This document shows, one piece after another, positions 38,301-47,300 of a stretch of DNA of 64,000 nucleotides. Position numbers and translations under genes: made by a program. Position 1 is the first letter of the stretch; each line of letters opens with the position of its first letter. Below the pieces are notes generated by a model. That model made no database searches. It was not told where the DNA came from and saw only the letters and a program-made list of their open reading frames with translations. Origin of the DNA: Verrucomicrobiota bacterium (GTDB lineage: Bacteria; Verrucomicrobiota; Lentisphaeria; JABSQK01; JAJFLO01); the NCBI GenBank assembly GCA_021772675.1, contig JAJFLO010000188.1, positions 1 through 64,000 on the forward strand. The letters run 5' to 3'.

Positions 38301-39886
38301 AGGAAGGGGAATATCGATTGGTAGTGGCTGAAAAGGCTCAGGTCAACAGTAATCAGAATGCTTCTTTATCAGCTCGCATCGCTTACTCGCTCGATCTAAA
38401 GGGCCCCAATATGGCTTTAACAGCAGCTTGTTCGTCTGGTCTGGTAGCGATACACCAAGCATGTCAGGCGTTGCGTCAAGGGGATTGTGAAATGGCTGTG
38501 GCCGGGGGAATTAACTTACTAATCTCTCCGATGTCGTATTTAGGGTTGAGTCAGGCTGGAATGCTTTCCCCGAATGGAAAATGCCGTGTATTTGATCAGC
38601 AAGCGAATGGAATAGTTCCTGGCGAAGCTGTAGCCGTTGTTGTCCTAAAGCCATTATCGAAAGCGATAAAGGATAACGACCAGATTTATGGGTGCATCAA
38701 AGCAAGTGGCGTCAATTATGACGGCAATACCAATGGAATTACAGCTCCGAATCCCTTGAGTCAAGCTGAGCTAATTACAAATATTTACAATAAATTTAAC
38801 ATCAACCCACAGAACATTCAATATGTTATGTCCCATAGCGTCGGCTCAAAATTGGGGGATCCTATCGAAATGGAAGCATTAACGAAGGCATTCTGTCAAT
38901 TTACTGACAAAAAGCAATTTTGCTCAATAGGATCTATTAAACCGTTAATAGGACATACGTTTGCAGCTTCTGGTGTGGTTAGTTTAATCAGCATGTTATT
39001 GGCAATAAAACATCAAATGATTCCTGCCACAATTAACTTCGAATCTAAAAATGAATTTATAAACTTTGGCGATAGCCCGTTTATTCTGCGCACCAATAAT
39101 CAACCATGGAGAACGAAAGACAGTCAGCCAAGATTGGGCGTGATTGGAACAACAGGAATCAGCGGTACGAATGCCCATGCCGTGATCGAGGAATTTAGGG
39201 AGAATTCAGAAAGCAGAATTCATAAGGCAGAAACTGATAGGGGGCCTTACTTAATCATATTGTCCGCTAATAACGAAGACCGCCTAAAGGAATATGCGAA
39301 AAAATTAAATGATTACCTCAAAAACAATCGTAAATTTAACAATCCAACAATCCGACGATTCAACAATTTAGCTAATATTGCCTATACCCTTCAATCGGGA
39401 AGGGATGCGATGAAAGCGCGTGTGGCAATTCTTGCCTCCTCTATTCCAGAGTTATCTCAAAAGCTAAACATCTTCATTTCCTTATCTTCAGAGGAATTTC
39501 GAGATAATTCGATTTTTGTAAGGGACGGTGAGACCTCAAAAAAAGACAGCATGAATCGACCATTTCATAGGAAAGAAGATGATCTCCGGATTCAAACATC
39601 CATGAAAGAACAAAAATTGGATCAGCTCGCTTTACTTTGGGTGAACGGAGCTATAATTCCATGGGAAGAATTATGGGAAGGGTGTGATGTAGGAAGGATT
39701 TCTTTACCTACATATCCGTTTTATAGACGGAGATGTTGGATTAACAGTAGACCAAATAACAACCCTAAGCGATGTCGGGATATTCCTGATTTTGATGAAG
39801 ATTATTATCGACATCTTTCAGCAAAAATATCAGAAGGTGAATTATCTGAAGATGAGGTCGAAAAAATGTTTATGGTATCGAGGTAG
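28622..39886 (+). CDS. Hybrid PKS/NRPS 4: PCP-PCP-Ox-Ox*-KS0-ACP-KS-DH*-KR-ACP-KS
   Basis: A 3754-residue protein. Tandem PCPs (Ser34 and Ser150, LGVTSLN in both); Ox1, an FMN nitroreductase-fold thiazoline oxidase (265-500; YPSSGG from Tyr324); Ox2, a second copy (about 548-755) whose YPS.GG site is degenerate (YPSMTE); KS4 (783-1210; Cys953, HGTGT His replaced by Ala1088 in EAAAPGA, non-elongating); ACP (Ser1444); KS5 (1533-1960; Cys1704, His1839, active); DH* (from 2161; Arg2191 for His, MES for MDS); KR (Rossmann GGCGGLG from 2717, Tyr2858 and Asn in DYAIGN; no Asp in the stereo motif HAAGIESG, so A-type); ACP (Ser3019); KS6 (3107-3530; Cys3270, His3405 in HSVGS). The protein ends after the KS6 linker; the rest of that module starts the next gene seven bases on. 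Confidence 0.95.
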   Translation: MIQVEEKITSFFKDSTKRDQIDPQEDLFDLGVTSLNVVQVTRKIEEAFQINVPIETLLENPTISHISEYVCSHKADRRTAVNSESEQKDGMGDNYVVETASAATDKKSTAVDLDFRNREVQEKITSFFQESIKRDRIDPQEDLFDLGVTSLNIVQVTRKIEQAFQINVPIEALLENPTISNISEYVCSHKTDYRTEVNSESEQKDGMGDNYVVETAPGVTNETSTVMDLDFGIQELAEKEKAWTRINEQYNHTEEVLQQLGNFKKSQYSNAVIELQKVQFRKSVYAKNTITRHFSEEVVAFEKLSHLISLLGPIRLGEKSKYLYPSSGGLNAVQTYVYIKENRVKGVEYGIYYYHPEKNTLCLMTSRPVIDRSIFFEGDYQPFNDAAFCLFFIAQLEEIEPIYQTASPSLVTLDAGYMGQLLLSRQEDFGLGLSPVGGIDFDRIRNCFKLNKTHKFIHCMLGGVLPSGDSFEFERTRGHRGMLGYLQNSSKELTEHYQEYSYSKSFSSFLDVSSRAGHEEIIFPTEEVINRVHEKRNSHIDGLNRQRTVIELEKWNSKDEDYQLRSCKRTYLEKPVSFHQFSKFISLLRCENIQGKPCFLYPSMTETYSIRSYVWVKEDGVKGIAEGLYYYHPVKHCLVLVQARLSQALLKTCYTPFNRKHYHEAKFCLFLIGRLSAMKPFFKDESLYFALLEAGYMGQLLMDKQAEFDMGICPIGALRFEKIRPDFLLEEDDELLHSFTCGGFELEIPEDRKFLEIGRGRESIVEDLPNRVLVGNGTNGLKTDIAIVGMSGRYPGAENLEDYWVILKEGKTCFGEMPIDRLALSGNSYRQNQDSQEMSNWGSYLYDIDCFDALLFNISPAEAKNMDPQERLFMEVVWECLENAGYTSSELNQQSTKVGVFVGAMWSDYQSQGSDRWEKTKIATALSIHSAIANRISYFFNFTGPSISLDTSCSSAMTAIHFACENIKKGDCGAAIVGGVNIMCHPYHQGLLHAFDLLSNDSECHPFGAQANGWVAGEGVGAILIKPRDKAERDGDYIHGIIKGTAIGHSGKAVRYGAPNASQQKDSILQALSNAGVSTRSISYIEAAAPGASLADASEMTAITKVFQNSVDGVSDLNIGSVKSNIGHLESASAMSQLAKVLLQMKHQQITPSLNSKPLNPLIQIEDNGIKIVDRLKFWNGRSQKDPSEIESKDYPRRALINAFGAFGSGGHVVVEEYANGQFEEKRKQVLIVLSAATEEQLLLQACKLHKFLETSNSQRSRLADIGYTLRVGRNEMKKRLAVIVDTTLELQEKLQLYLDGAKEISGFYRGGIVKDKLIVADPTETNLAYVAQKWVLGAKFNWDAFKDGDERRIPLPTYPFAKERHWVEGYLENGNTEQSLSIVADKSLAPASCLATKRSILPDQEFLLEKAEDYLKRLFSKVSEISIPQINVKTSLEEYGISSIMIRTLNTSLENDFGELSKTLFFEYQTINQLASYFINNHQDQLKILLDYSAPPENAIVNDRFEKVGYPPEERRISSPYSSNGGKETACDIAIIGLNGRYPKSKTIGEFWENLKNGVDCITEIPQERWDHQQFFNPDKHIAGKSYSKWGGFIDDVARFDPLFFNISPKEAETLDPQERLFLETVWHTFEDAGYSRVSLERAFDRKVGIFVGVMYGEYQLLSDLNRNNGDCLSITSMYGSIANRISYFFNLIGPSMAVDTMCSSSLTALHLAIESIKRGECESAIAGGVNLSIHPNKYIQLSQLTMSSTDGRCRSFGEGGDGFVPGEGVGAIFVKPLSRAVNDGDHIYAVIKGMSINHGGKTNGYTVPNPNAQAKLISDALAKAKVNPGTISYIEAHGTGTSLGDPIEITGLSKVIKGHRADKQFCSIGSVKSNIGHLEAAAGIAGLTKVLLQLKHQQLVPSLHSKKLNENINFEKSPFHVQQKLTEWRRPTVEVDGETKEYPRIAGISSFGAGGANAHVILEEYEEHPPVKNKSYKPHPTYIIILSAKSEERLEVVVKNLYDFLKDQIVNPKSETLNLINLAYTLQVGREAMEERLGFVVGSMQELTEKLNGFIESEDNIENLYRDQVKRNKKSLAVFTGDEDMVNVIDAWISKRKYTKILDLWVKGIEIDWHKLYDKEKPVKISLPTYPFARERYWPPPSPSTTAEQDSSPGTSKTLHPLVHENTSTLEAQRFTSTFTGQESFWEERVGNEHRTFPGTGYLEMVRAAVDHSMDAMDKDRTKIRLRDVIWGQALTMNGDPKKVHIGLFVNQDNQITYEICSSADNANEGFVLHNQGVVTCHDLGEQPKLDLLDLRQEIDRNRITFQPCPSAFKAGQVDHRARHQGIDEIYMGNDQVLVKLSAPSSISGTPEQFILNPSLMESVFQASVGLILGFNETLSSSSTNDTSCGIKTRKSFLLYALQEIEILGSCTSSMWAWIRYSKDRRAQDQIQKLNIDLCHDTGTVVVQMKGLEIGTSTNITPEKNINPPDSTPRSQSQEPFEVMTFEETWQEQNLAKTPPVKIKNLVCFLSDPENQQAVMTEVQKLDPQTKVIFITQGTSYRKLSQQSYSICSQDDSNFEELFNRIWKDHGAVEALFYLWTLEDPGCIQDHTRIMYILQGISLLKATSPKLLLVSPFKNTLDRCYLESWIGFERSIGLVLPNMSVGVIFQETDNQTEKVTIIDWIQILYTEFQTSKVQSVLYQKGKRHVCRIKPTIITQSGTELLKSGQTYLITGGCGGLGLLFAEHFAKKQPMNLILTGRSILTQDKQNRIKLLEDLGSKVFYLQADVCNLAQMNKGLKGAKKRFGKIHGVIHAAGIESGQTILEKEIKDFQRVLNPKIKGTLVLDEVMSKEPLDFICYFSSSSAILGDFGSCDYAIGNRFQVAYAQYRNDLQAQGKRQGKATVINWPLWKDGGMGFSKEEDAKLYLKSSGQRFLKAKEGLKIFDQILSQNATQYLVLVGQTDRIYRFLGLSLTQSSNVDTDFLPSLNNGRRPELKGLSVEQCTTLDLRKAVSDLLKIERDKLDIEINLADFGFDSIRLVEFARLLTKHYGIEITPSLFFSHSTLEQLTRYFVTEHAELIQNFYLEKIVQESPPPIPLENTITLEPVRSKKSRYSRHRTSQGDLEPIAIIGMSGRFPRANSVDELWEILSSGKCAITKMPWDRSNNNGHYDGSKNGKIPGNWGGFLPDMSCFDPLFFEISPKEAQLMDPCQRLFLEEAWHVLEDAGYMGERIRGSSCGVYVGVEEGEYRLVVAEKAQVNSNQNASLSARIAYSLDLKGPNMALTAACSSGLVAIHQACQALRQGDCEMAVAGGINLLISPMSYLGLSQAGMLSPNGKCRVFDQQANGIVPGEAVAVVVLKPLSKAIKDNDQIYGCIKASGVNYDGNTNGITAPNPLSQAELITNIYNKFNINPQNIQYVMSHSVGSKLGDPIEMEALTKAFCQFTDKKQFCSIGSIKPLIGHTFAASGVVSLISMLLAIKHQMIPATINFESKNEFINFGDSPFILRTNNQPWRTKDSQPRLGVIGTTGISGTNAHAVIEEFRENSESRIHKAETDRGPYLIILSANNEDRLKEYAKKLNDYLKNNRKFNNPTIRRFNNLANIAYTLQSGRDAMKARVAILASSIPELSQKLNIFISLSSEEFRDNSIFVRDGETSKKDSMNRPFHRKEDDLRIQTSMKEQKLDQLALLWVNGAIIPWEELWEGCDVGRISLPTYPFYRRRCWINSRPNNNPKRCRDIPDFDEDYYRHLSAKISEGELSEDEVEKMFMVSR
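29415..30890 (+). other. Paired SagB/nitroreductase-type oxidase domains, second copy degenerate
   Basis: Both halves share the pattern of NRPS thiazoline oxidases: YPS......Y.W or YVYI, GLYYYHP or GIYYYHP, F.LF.I..L, and LDAGYMGQLL....F..G..P.G. Ox1 keeps SSGG but its N-terminal basic motif is odd. Ox2 has the better N-terminal RSCKRTYLEKP but lost SGG. The two may form an internal pseudo-dimer with one working FMN site. Confidence 0.75.
30967..33100 (+). other. Module 6: non-elongating KS4-ACP after the thiazole step
   Basis: KS4 keeps DTSCSSAM and SNIGHLESAS, but the HGTGT segment reads AAPGA. It also has LADAS where LGDP is usual. It should only transfer the thiazolyl chain to its ACP (EEYGISS, Ser1444). 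Confidence 0.8.
33219..37800 (+). other. Module 7: KS5-DH*-KR-ACP
   Basis: KS5 is complete (DTMCSSS, EAHGTGT, SNIGHLEAAAG). DH lacks the catalytic His (EERVGN) and Asp (MESVFQ). KR has Ser/Tyr/Asn catalytic residues and no B-type Asp. A beta-hydroxyl of L type is expected to remain. ACP motif DFGFDSI. Confidence 0.82.
34535..34700 (+). repeat. Word-like repeats inside the post-KS5 linker
   Basis: At 34546-34578 the DNA reads AAGTCATATAAGCCCCATCC-like words encoding KSYKPHPTYI. At about 34648-34688 it reads AATCCTAAATCAGAAACC-like words encoding NPKSETLNL. Both sit where the equivalent KS3 linker has shorter or different text, and both are in frame. Confidence 0.55.
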
Positions 39887-41370
39887 AGAGAAAATGGATA
39901 ATAAAATAAAATTTTTATACAGTCAAATAAAAGAGCGTAAAATAAGTCACGATGATGCCGCAAGGCAGTTTAAGCTACTTGAAACTGAGCGTAATCAGAA
40001 AATCAATTCAGCATCAAACCTTCGTGATGAGCAAAAGACCGGGTATGAATCAAAAGTGAAGAAAGACAGAGATACGATTTCTTATAATCAAGAAAGCGTA
40101 AACATGGCCGCAGAATTCTACACAATCTCTGCAAAGGATAAATCAAATGAATTTCAAGAAGAATATCTAACATTTGGTCCCTTAGAAGAGAAAATACCGG
40201 GATTCTCAATGAGCCGAGTTTTTTTAAATCCTGAAAAGTTTCCTGATGAAATGGAATTTATCAGAGAAAAACAGATTGAGATGCGTCAAGTCTTATTCTG
40301 CAAAGAGGATTTTAATCACATCAAAACCGCGTTTGATTTTGGTTGTGGTCATGGCACCGATGTAATTCAAATTGCGGCACTTTATCCACACATTCAAATG
40401 CACGGATTCACGATTACTCAAGCACAAGCGATTCTTGGGAACGAACGAATAGCACGAATGAACCTAGGTTCTCAGGCAGCAATTTTCCACAAAGACAGTT
40501 CGAAGGATCGATTTCCTGCTCGCTACGATGTCATTTTTGGAATCGAAGTCTCCTGTCACATTCGTAATAAAGACGAATTGTTTCAAAACATTGCTTCTTC
40601 TCTCAATGAGGAGGGCCACGTGCTGCTAATGGATTTTATTTCAAACCTAAAGGGACCAATCGTAGATCCTAATATTGAAATTAGCATTCCGACATCACAA
40701 GCTTGGATTGATATCCTGTCGAAACATCACTTGATGATTGACGAAATCATCGATGTTTCACCACAAGTCGCAAATTTTCTTTATGACCCCGAGTGTGAGC
40801 AAAACGTAAAAGAATTCCCCAAGGTTACACAAGATTCCTTCCGAAATTTTGCCAATTGTTCTTTATCGTTAGAAAATGGATGGATTAGTTACTGTTTGAT
40901 TAAACTTAGTAAAGACAATAAGCGTAGCGAATCAATGCTTCGAGCTTACAATGCAGGGAAATTGTCAAATCCCACTCCATACCCTGAAGCTTTTGAACAG
41001 ATGTTGCATCGCAAATATGTTCCTTATCCTAAAGGGAAGAGACAATTAGAAGAACACGCTTTAGCTCAGGTCAGTGATTCCATGGAAAACAATCTAAAAT
41101 CAACTCTTTCAATTCGGGATTCAAGTCAGCACGATGTCCAAGAAATCAGAGCAAATCTTACCGATATTTTTATCAATATTCTGGGTTTTGAAGCTATTGA
41201 ATTTGAAACATTAAATACATTTCAAGAATTAGGAATAACTTCAGTCAATGCCGTTGAATTAGTTGAAGGTATAAATACCACATTCAGGCTGAGCTTACCC
41301 ACAAGTGTTGTATTTGAATGCAGCACCTTAGATGCGTTGGCAAAGATTATAGTAGATTCTCGGCCCGATA
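37940..41370 (+). other. Module 8: KS6 | C-methyltransferase-ACP
   Basis: KS6 sits at the end of one protein; the methyltransferase and ACP (Ser450) begin the next. With no KR, an alpha-methyl beta-keto unit is expected. KS6 replaces HGTGT by HSVGS yet keeps both active-site histidines. Confidence 0.78.
39325..39380 (+). repeat. AACAATCCAACAATCC words inside the post-KS6 linker
   Basis: TTTAACAATCCAACAATCC continues as CGACGATTCAACAA, a run of CAACAATC-type words encoding KFNNPTIRRFNN just before IAYTLQ. It occupies the same loop as the repeats after the other KS domains but is a different word. Confidence 0.55.
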
Positions 41371-44300
41371 ATCAACCACGTGAACATACGATAAAAAAAT
41401 ATGTAACGAATATTGAAGACAACCGACAGGAGACTACAATCAAGAGAATACAGGCAACCGAAAGTAGTAATAAAATTGCTATCATAGGGATCTCTTGTCG
41501 ATGTGCCGGTGCCAATGGACCGGAAGAGTTTTGGGAACTCGTGAGCCAAGGAAAGGATTGTATTCAAGATATTTCGAATAGAAACTGGCTTGATTTTTTT
41601 AGATTGAATTCGCCGAATGTGATTCCCGGCCGCTATGGAGCAATTGATGATCTTGAAGAATTTGATCCTTTATTTTTTCATATCTCTCCTAAAGAAGCCG
41701 AAACCATGGATGTCACGCACCGGCTATTTTTGGAAGAAAGTTACAAGGCACTAGAAGACTCGGGATATTCCCCCTTATCACTACGAGAGCAGCAAGTCGG
41801 TACGTTTCTTGGAACCATGGGAAGCATGACGTCGACGCCAGACTACTCCCATTTTTCTATGCTAGGTTCGGAAACGAGCATCCTAGCGTCTCGATTAGCA
41901 TATTGTTTAGACTTAAAAGGGCCAGCAATGGCGATCAATACATCCTGTTCTTCCTCTTTAGTCGCGATAGATCTTGCCTCCCAACAATTGAAGAACAGGC
42001 AAATCGATCTTGCTTTTGCTGGTGGAATTACGGTTTATACCCATCCGGGAGCATTTATTTCCATGAATAATGCTGGGATGCTCTCGCCAACAGGCATATG
42101 TCGTCCCTTTGACAATGCTGCCGACGGTATTGTTGTCGGTGATGGTGTGGGAATTGTGATTTTAAAACGATTGCAGGATGCAATACAGGACGGCGACCAA
42201 ATTTATGGCGTCATCAGGGGCAGTAGAACGAATCAAGACGGCCAAACATCAGGAATTACTGTCCCCAGTTTCCTGGCGCAAAGTCAATTAGAAGAATCAC
42301 TCTATCGAGAAAATCAAATTTGTGTAGAAGATATTCAATATATCGAGACACACGGTACTGCAACCAAATTGGGCGACCCTGTTGAAGTTGACGCCCTCAA
42401 TCATACATTCAAAAAATTCACATCGCAAAAGCGGTTTTGCGCCATTGGTTCCTTAAAAGCCAATATTGGTCATACGACAGCAGCAGCTGGCGTATTAAGT
42501 GTCATTAAGGTTTTGTTAAGCCTCGGATATAAGAAATTCCCCCCCTCTATTAACTTCAGTGAATGTAATGAACACATTAATTTCGAGGATAGCCCTTTTT
42601 TCGTCAATACATCGTTACGAGAATGGGCGGTTAACGCTAAGGGATCTCGTTTGGCGGCTGTGAGTTCCTTCGGGTTCAGTGGAACCAATGCCCATATGAT
42701 TCTCGAGGAGTATCAAGAGCCCTCACTGGTTAAAAATAAGTCCTATAGGCCCCATGAGACTTATATTATCGTTCTATCCGCGAAGAATGAAGAACAGCTC
42801 AAAGAATATGCTAACAAACTCCTAATCTTCTTTACTGATCACGGTTTCCGCCACGGCGGATCTTCGACATTGACTACCGATCACTTACAAGATATTGCCT
42901 ATACCCTCCAGGTGGGACGCGAAGCCATGGAAGAACGCATGGCTTTGATTGTCGGATCTATCAAAGATCTTGAAGAAAAACTGCACGAATTTCTCAAAGG
43001 TCAAAAAAATATAAAAAACTTATACCGCGGTCAGACAAAACGTATAGATAACACCGTAGAGGTTTTTGCCGCAGACGAGGACCTTCAAAAGGCTGTGGAC
43101 GAGTGGATCAGCAAAGGGAAATACGCGAAACTATTAGATTTTTGGGTCAAAGGTTTGATTTTCGACTGGAACAAGTTATACGGCAACAACAAACCACGTC
43201 GAATGAGTTTACCAACCTATCCGTTTGCCAGGGAACTCTACCCAGTTCCTCAGATTGACGCTAAAGCTAACGATAGCACAAGCCCCACTACAATCATACA
43301 CCCCCTGCTACATCGAAACACGTCCAACATTTCACAGCAGCGGTTTAGTTCGACCTTTACAGGTCAGGAGTTTTTTTTCGCGGATCATGTACTTAATGGG
43401 CAGAAAGTCTTGCCGGAAGTCACATATCTTGAGATGGTGCGAGCAGCTGTGAAAGAAGGGGTGAATGTCCTAGCTGAAGGTAAAGTAAGCATTCAACTGA
43501 AAAATATCATTTGGGCGAAACCCATTGTTGTTAACAGTCAACCAAAGGAAGTTCACATCGGGCTCTTCCCTGACGAGAACGAGCAGATTCTGTACGAAAT
43601 CTATACAGAAACTGACGTTTCAACCCCCTTAGTGCATGGCCAAGGAGTAGCCGTATTCCGCTCTCAGGATAAGGCTGCTCACCCGGATTTGCCGACATTA
43701 AAGAAACAAATAAACACAAGTAGACTTAGTTCCGGGCAATGTTATGAATATTTTACAGCCATGGGCATTGACTACGGCCCCGGACATCAAAGTATTCAAT
43801 ACCTCTCCATCGGAAGCAATCAGGTGCTGGCTAAACTCTCTTTGCCCTCTTCCGTTTTACAGACACAAGATCAATTTGTCATGCACCCAAGCATAATGGA
43901 TGGCGCCTTTCAGAGCATTCTAGGTTTAATCGTTTCTAATCCGGAACGAGAAGTCAGAGATCAAAAGCGATTCTTGCCTTTGGCGGTAGAAGAACTTGAC
44001 ATATATACATCCTGTACATCGTCCATATGGGTGTGGATACGATACTGCAATGGCCGCTCAACTGGTGAAAACGTACAAATGCTTGATATCGATCTCTACA
44101 ATGATTTAGGGAAGCTTTGCGTGAGGATGAAAGGGGTGTCATTGAAAATCTACAATCGAGACGCGCAGGAAGTATCGGGAGACAAAGTAGAGGGCACCCC
44201 AGCGCCAACATCGCATTTGTCAAACTCAGGAATTTCACCTGGCCCAGAGGCTTTCTCAGACTCGCCACAAGTCATGGATGGAAGTCTAATGTTTCACCCA

Positions 44301-47300
44301 CACTGGATAGATCAATCCATTTCTGCGGAAACCACGGCCGTCCACTATAGTCAGCACCTGGTGTTGCTTTGCGAGATAAATCAACTTTCCAACAAAAGCC
44401 TAAAAATAGAAATGAACGGTGTGCGTTTTCTCATTCTGCAATGTAAACAGGAAAACATTGAGAAACGCTTCCAAGCGTATGCAAATCAGGTATTTGAGGA
44501 AATTCAACACCTTCTCCAAACACAATCAAAGAACAACGGCAAGATTTTAATACAGCTTGTGGTTCCCAACGGAGAGGAAGGACGACTATTTGTCGGCCTC
44601 GCCGGATTACTTAAAACTGCTCAGCTGGAGAACCCAAAACTGATAGGACAATTAATAGAAGTTGAATTTGGGGAAGATCCGGCATCACTAGTGAAACAAC
44701 TAAAAGAGGATGGGAGATGTCCAGGGAATCATTCTATTCGCTATCAGGACGGTAAACGATGGATAACCACATGGAAAGAAATTGAGACCTCTCAAGAACC
44801 GAAAAATATCCCATGGAAAAACCAAGGTATCTATCTAATTACAGGCGGTGCAGGTGGACTCGGGTTGATTTTTGCCAAAGAAATCGCCAGCAAAACCAGA
44901 AATTCTATACTGATTCTTACCGGCCGTTCTAACTTAAACCAAGAGAAGAAAGATCAGGTAAATGCATTAAAAAACTTCGGTGCCAGAATCGAATACAGGC
45001 GAATAGATGTAACTCAGAGTAAGGCCGCGACCAGCTTAATCCAAAGTATCGTCAAAGACTTTGGAGGTCTTAATGGCATCATCCACAGCGCTGGTGTGAT
45101 TCACGACAACTTTATTCTCAAAAAAACGAAACAAGAAATAGTAAGGGTATTAGCGCCCAAGGTGTCAGGGCTTGTAACTTTAGACCAAACCAGTAAGGAT
45201 ATAAACCTTGACTTCTTTATCTTATGTTCATCGATTGCAGGGTGCCTGGGGAACCCGGGGCAGGCCGATTATGCCACCGCAAATGCCTTTATGGACGGTT
45301 ATGCCCATTATCGTAATAGTCTGGTAGCCTCAAAAAAAAGACAAGGGCAAACACTGTCAATCAATTGGCCCCTGTGGAAAGAGGGCGGGATGCAGGTCAA
45401 TGAAGAAATCAGAAATGTAATGAGGCAAAACATGGGGTTGAATGTTATGGAAACCCCAGTCGGCCTCAGAGCTTTGTATCAAGGTTTGGCCTCTCGAAGA
45501 GATCAGGTAGTCGTAATGGTCGGAGATATCATTCGAATAAAGGAACACTTTCTAGATACAGCCGCTAATATTGCGTTACCTCAAGAGAACCAATCAATAC
45601 CGCAACCGGACTTGATTCTATTACAAGAAAAGACCTTGTATCGACTCAAGGTTCTCCTGAGTGAACACGTCAAATTGGATGTTGTCAAGATTGATGGAGA
45701 CAATCCTCTTGAAAACTATGGGATTGATTCGGTGATTATTACTCAACTTAATCAGAAACTTAGTGATATCTTTGGCGCACTGTTGCCAAAAACCCTATTT
45801 TTTGAGCACCGGAATCTGCAAACTTTAGCCGAATATTTAATTTCAGAGTATCCACAAGCCTGTTTGCAGTGGACAGGACTGGAAGAACCGTTGAAACCAA
45901 AACCCATTATCTCTTCAATACCACTGCCTGTCAGCGATGAGCTTCCGGTACTGACCACATTGCAAACAAGACAGCGTTCACCACGCCGTCTTACGGTTAC
46001 AGAACCAAGTGCGAAAGCCAGAGAACATATTGCCATCATTGGTATAAGTGGGCGTTACCCGCAGGCGAAAACACTGGACAAATATTGGCAGAATTTGAAG
46101 AAAAGCATCACTTGTATAAGTGAAATACCAGAAGACCGTTGGTCGCTGGAAGACTTTTTTGAACCAGATCAAGAAGAAGCTGAAAAACAAGGAAAAAGTT
46201 ATAGCAAGTGGGGCGGTTTTCTGGAAGGAATTGCAGACTTTGATCCTTTGTTTTTTAATATTTCACCCCGAGAAGCAGCCGTTATGGACCCTCAGGAACG
46301 CTTGTTTATTCAGTCCTCTTGGGAAGTCCTGGAAGATGCGGGATACACAAGGGAACGGCTTACAACAGACTATAATAGCCAGGTTGGTGTTTTTGCAGGA
46401 ATTACCAAAACAGGTTTTGAATTATATGGTCCGGAATTATGGCGACAAGGTGAGCAGCTTCATCTCCGTACATCATTTAGCTCGGTAGCCAACCGGATTT
46501 CCTATCTCTTGAATTTACAAGGTCCAAGCATGCCAATTGATACGATGTGTTCCTCGTCCTTAACAGCGATCTACGAGGCCTGCGAACATATTCACCATGG
46601 AGCCTGTGAAATGGCGATAGCCGGTGGGGTGAATTTATATCTTCATCCGTCAAGCTATATAGAACTTTGTGCATACAAAATGCTTGCGCCAGATGGAAAC
46701 TGTAAAAGTTTTGCCGACGGAGGAAACGGCTTTGTCCCGGGAGAAGGGGTAGGCGTTGTACTTCTAAAACGGTTATCTAAGGCAATTCAAGATCAGGACC
46801 AGATCCACGCTGTCATTATCGGTGCCAGTATTAATCATGGCGGCAAAACCAATGGATATACAGTCCCCAATCCAACAGCCCAAAGCAAGGTTATTCGGGA
46901 CACATTGGATAAGGCAGGCGTTGATGCCCGAGCAGTCAGTTTCATTGAGGCTCATGGAACAGGTACAGCACTTGGGGACCCCATTGAAATTACGGGACTG
47001 GCTCAGGCCTTTCGAAAAGATACTCAGGATACCGCCTATTGTGCTATCGGTTCTGTAAAATCGAATATTGGCCATTTGGAAGCGGCCGCAGGGATTGCAG
47101 GACTAACCAAAATTGTATTGCAAATGAAGCATCAAATATTTGTTCCCAGCCTTCTACATGGCAGGAAATTGAATCCAATGATTAATTTTGCAGAAACACC
47201 ATTTATGCTGCAACAAGAACTTGGTGAGTGGAAACGGCCCTTGATCGAGATTGATGGGGTAAGTAAGGAATATCCAAGGATCGCCGGCATTTCTTCGTTT

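Noticed and set aside
39792..39893. Upstream start for the largest PKS gene
   Set aside because: The open frame before 39894 overlaps the conserved C-terminal coding sequence of the preceding PKS and has no ribosome-binding site; the ATG at 39894 with GAGAG and a seven-base gap is the better start.
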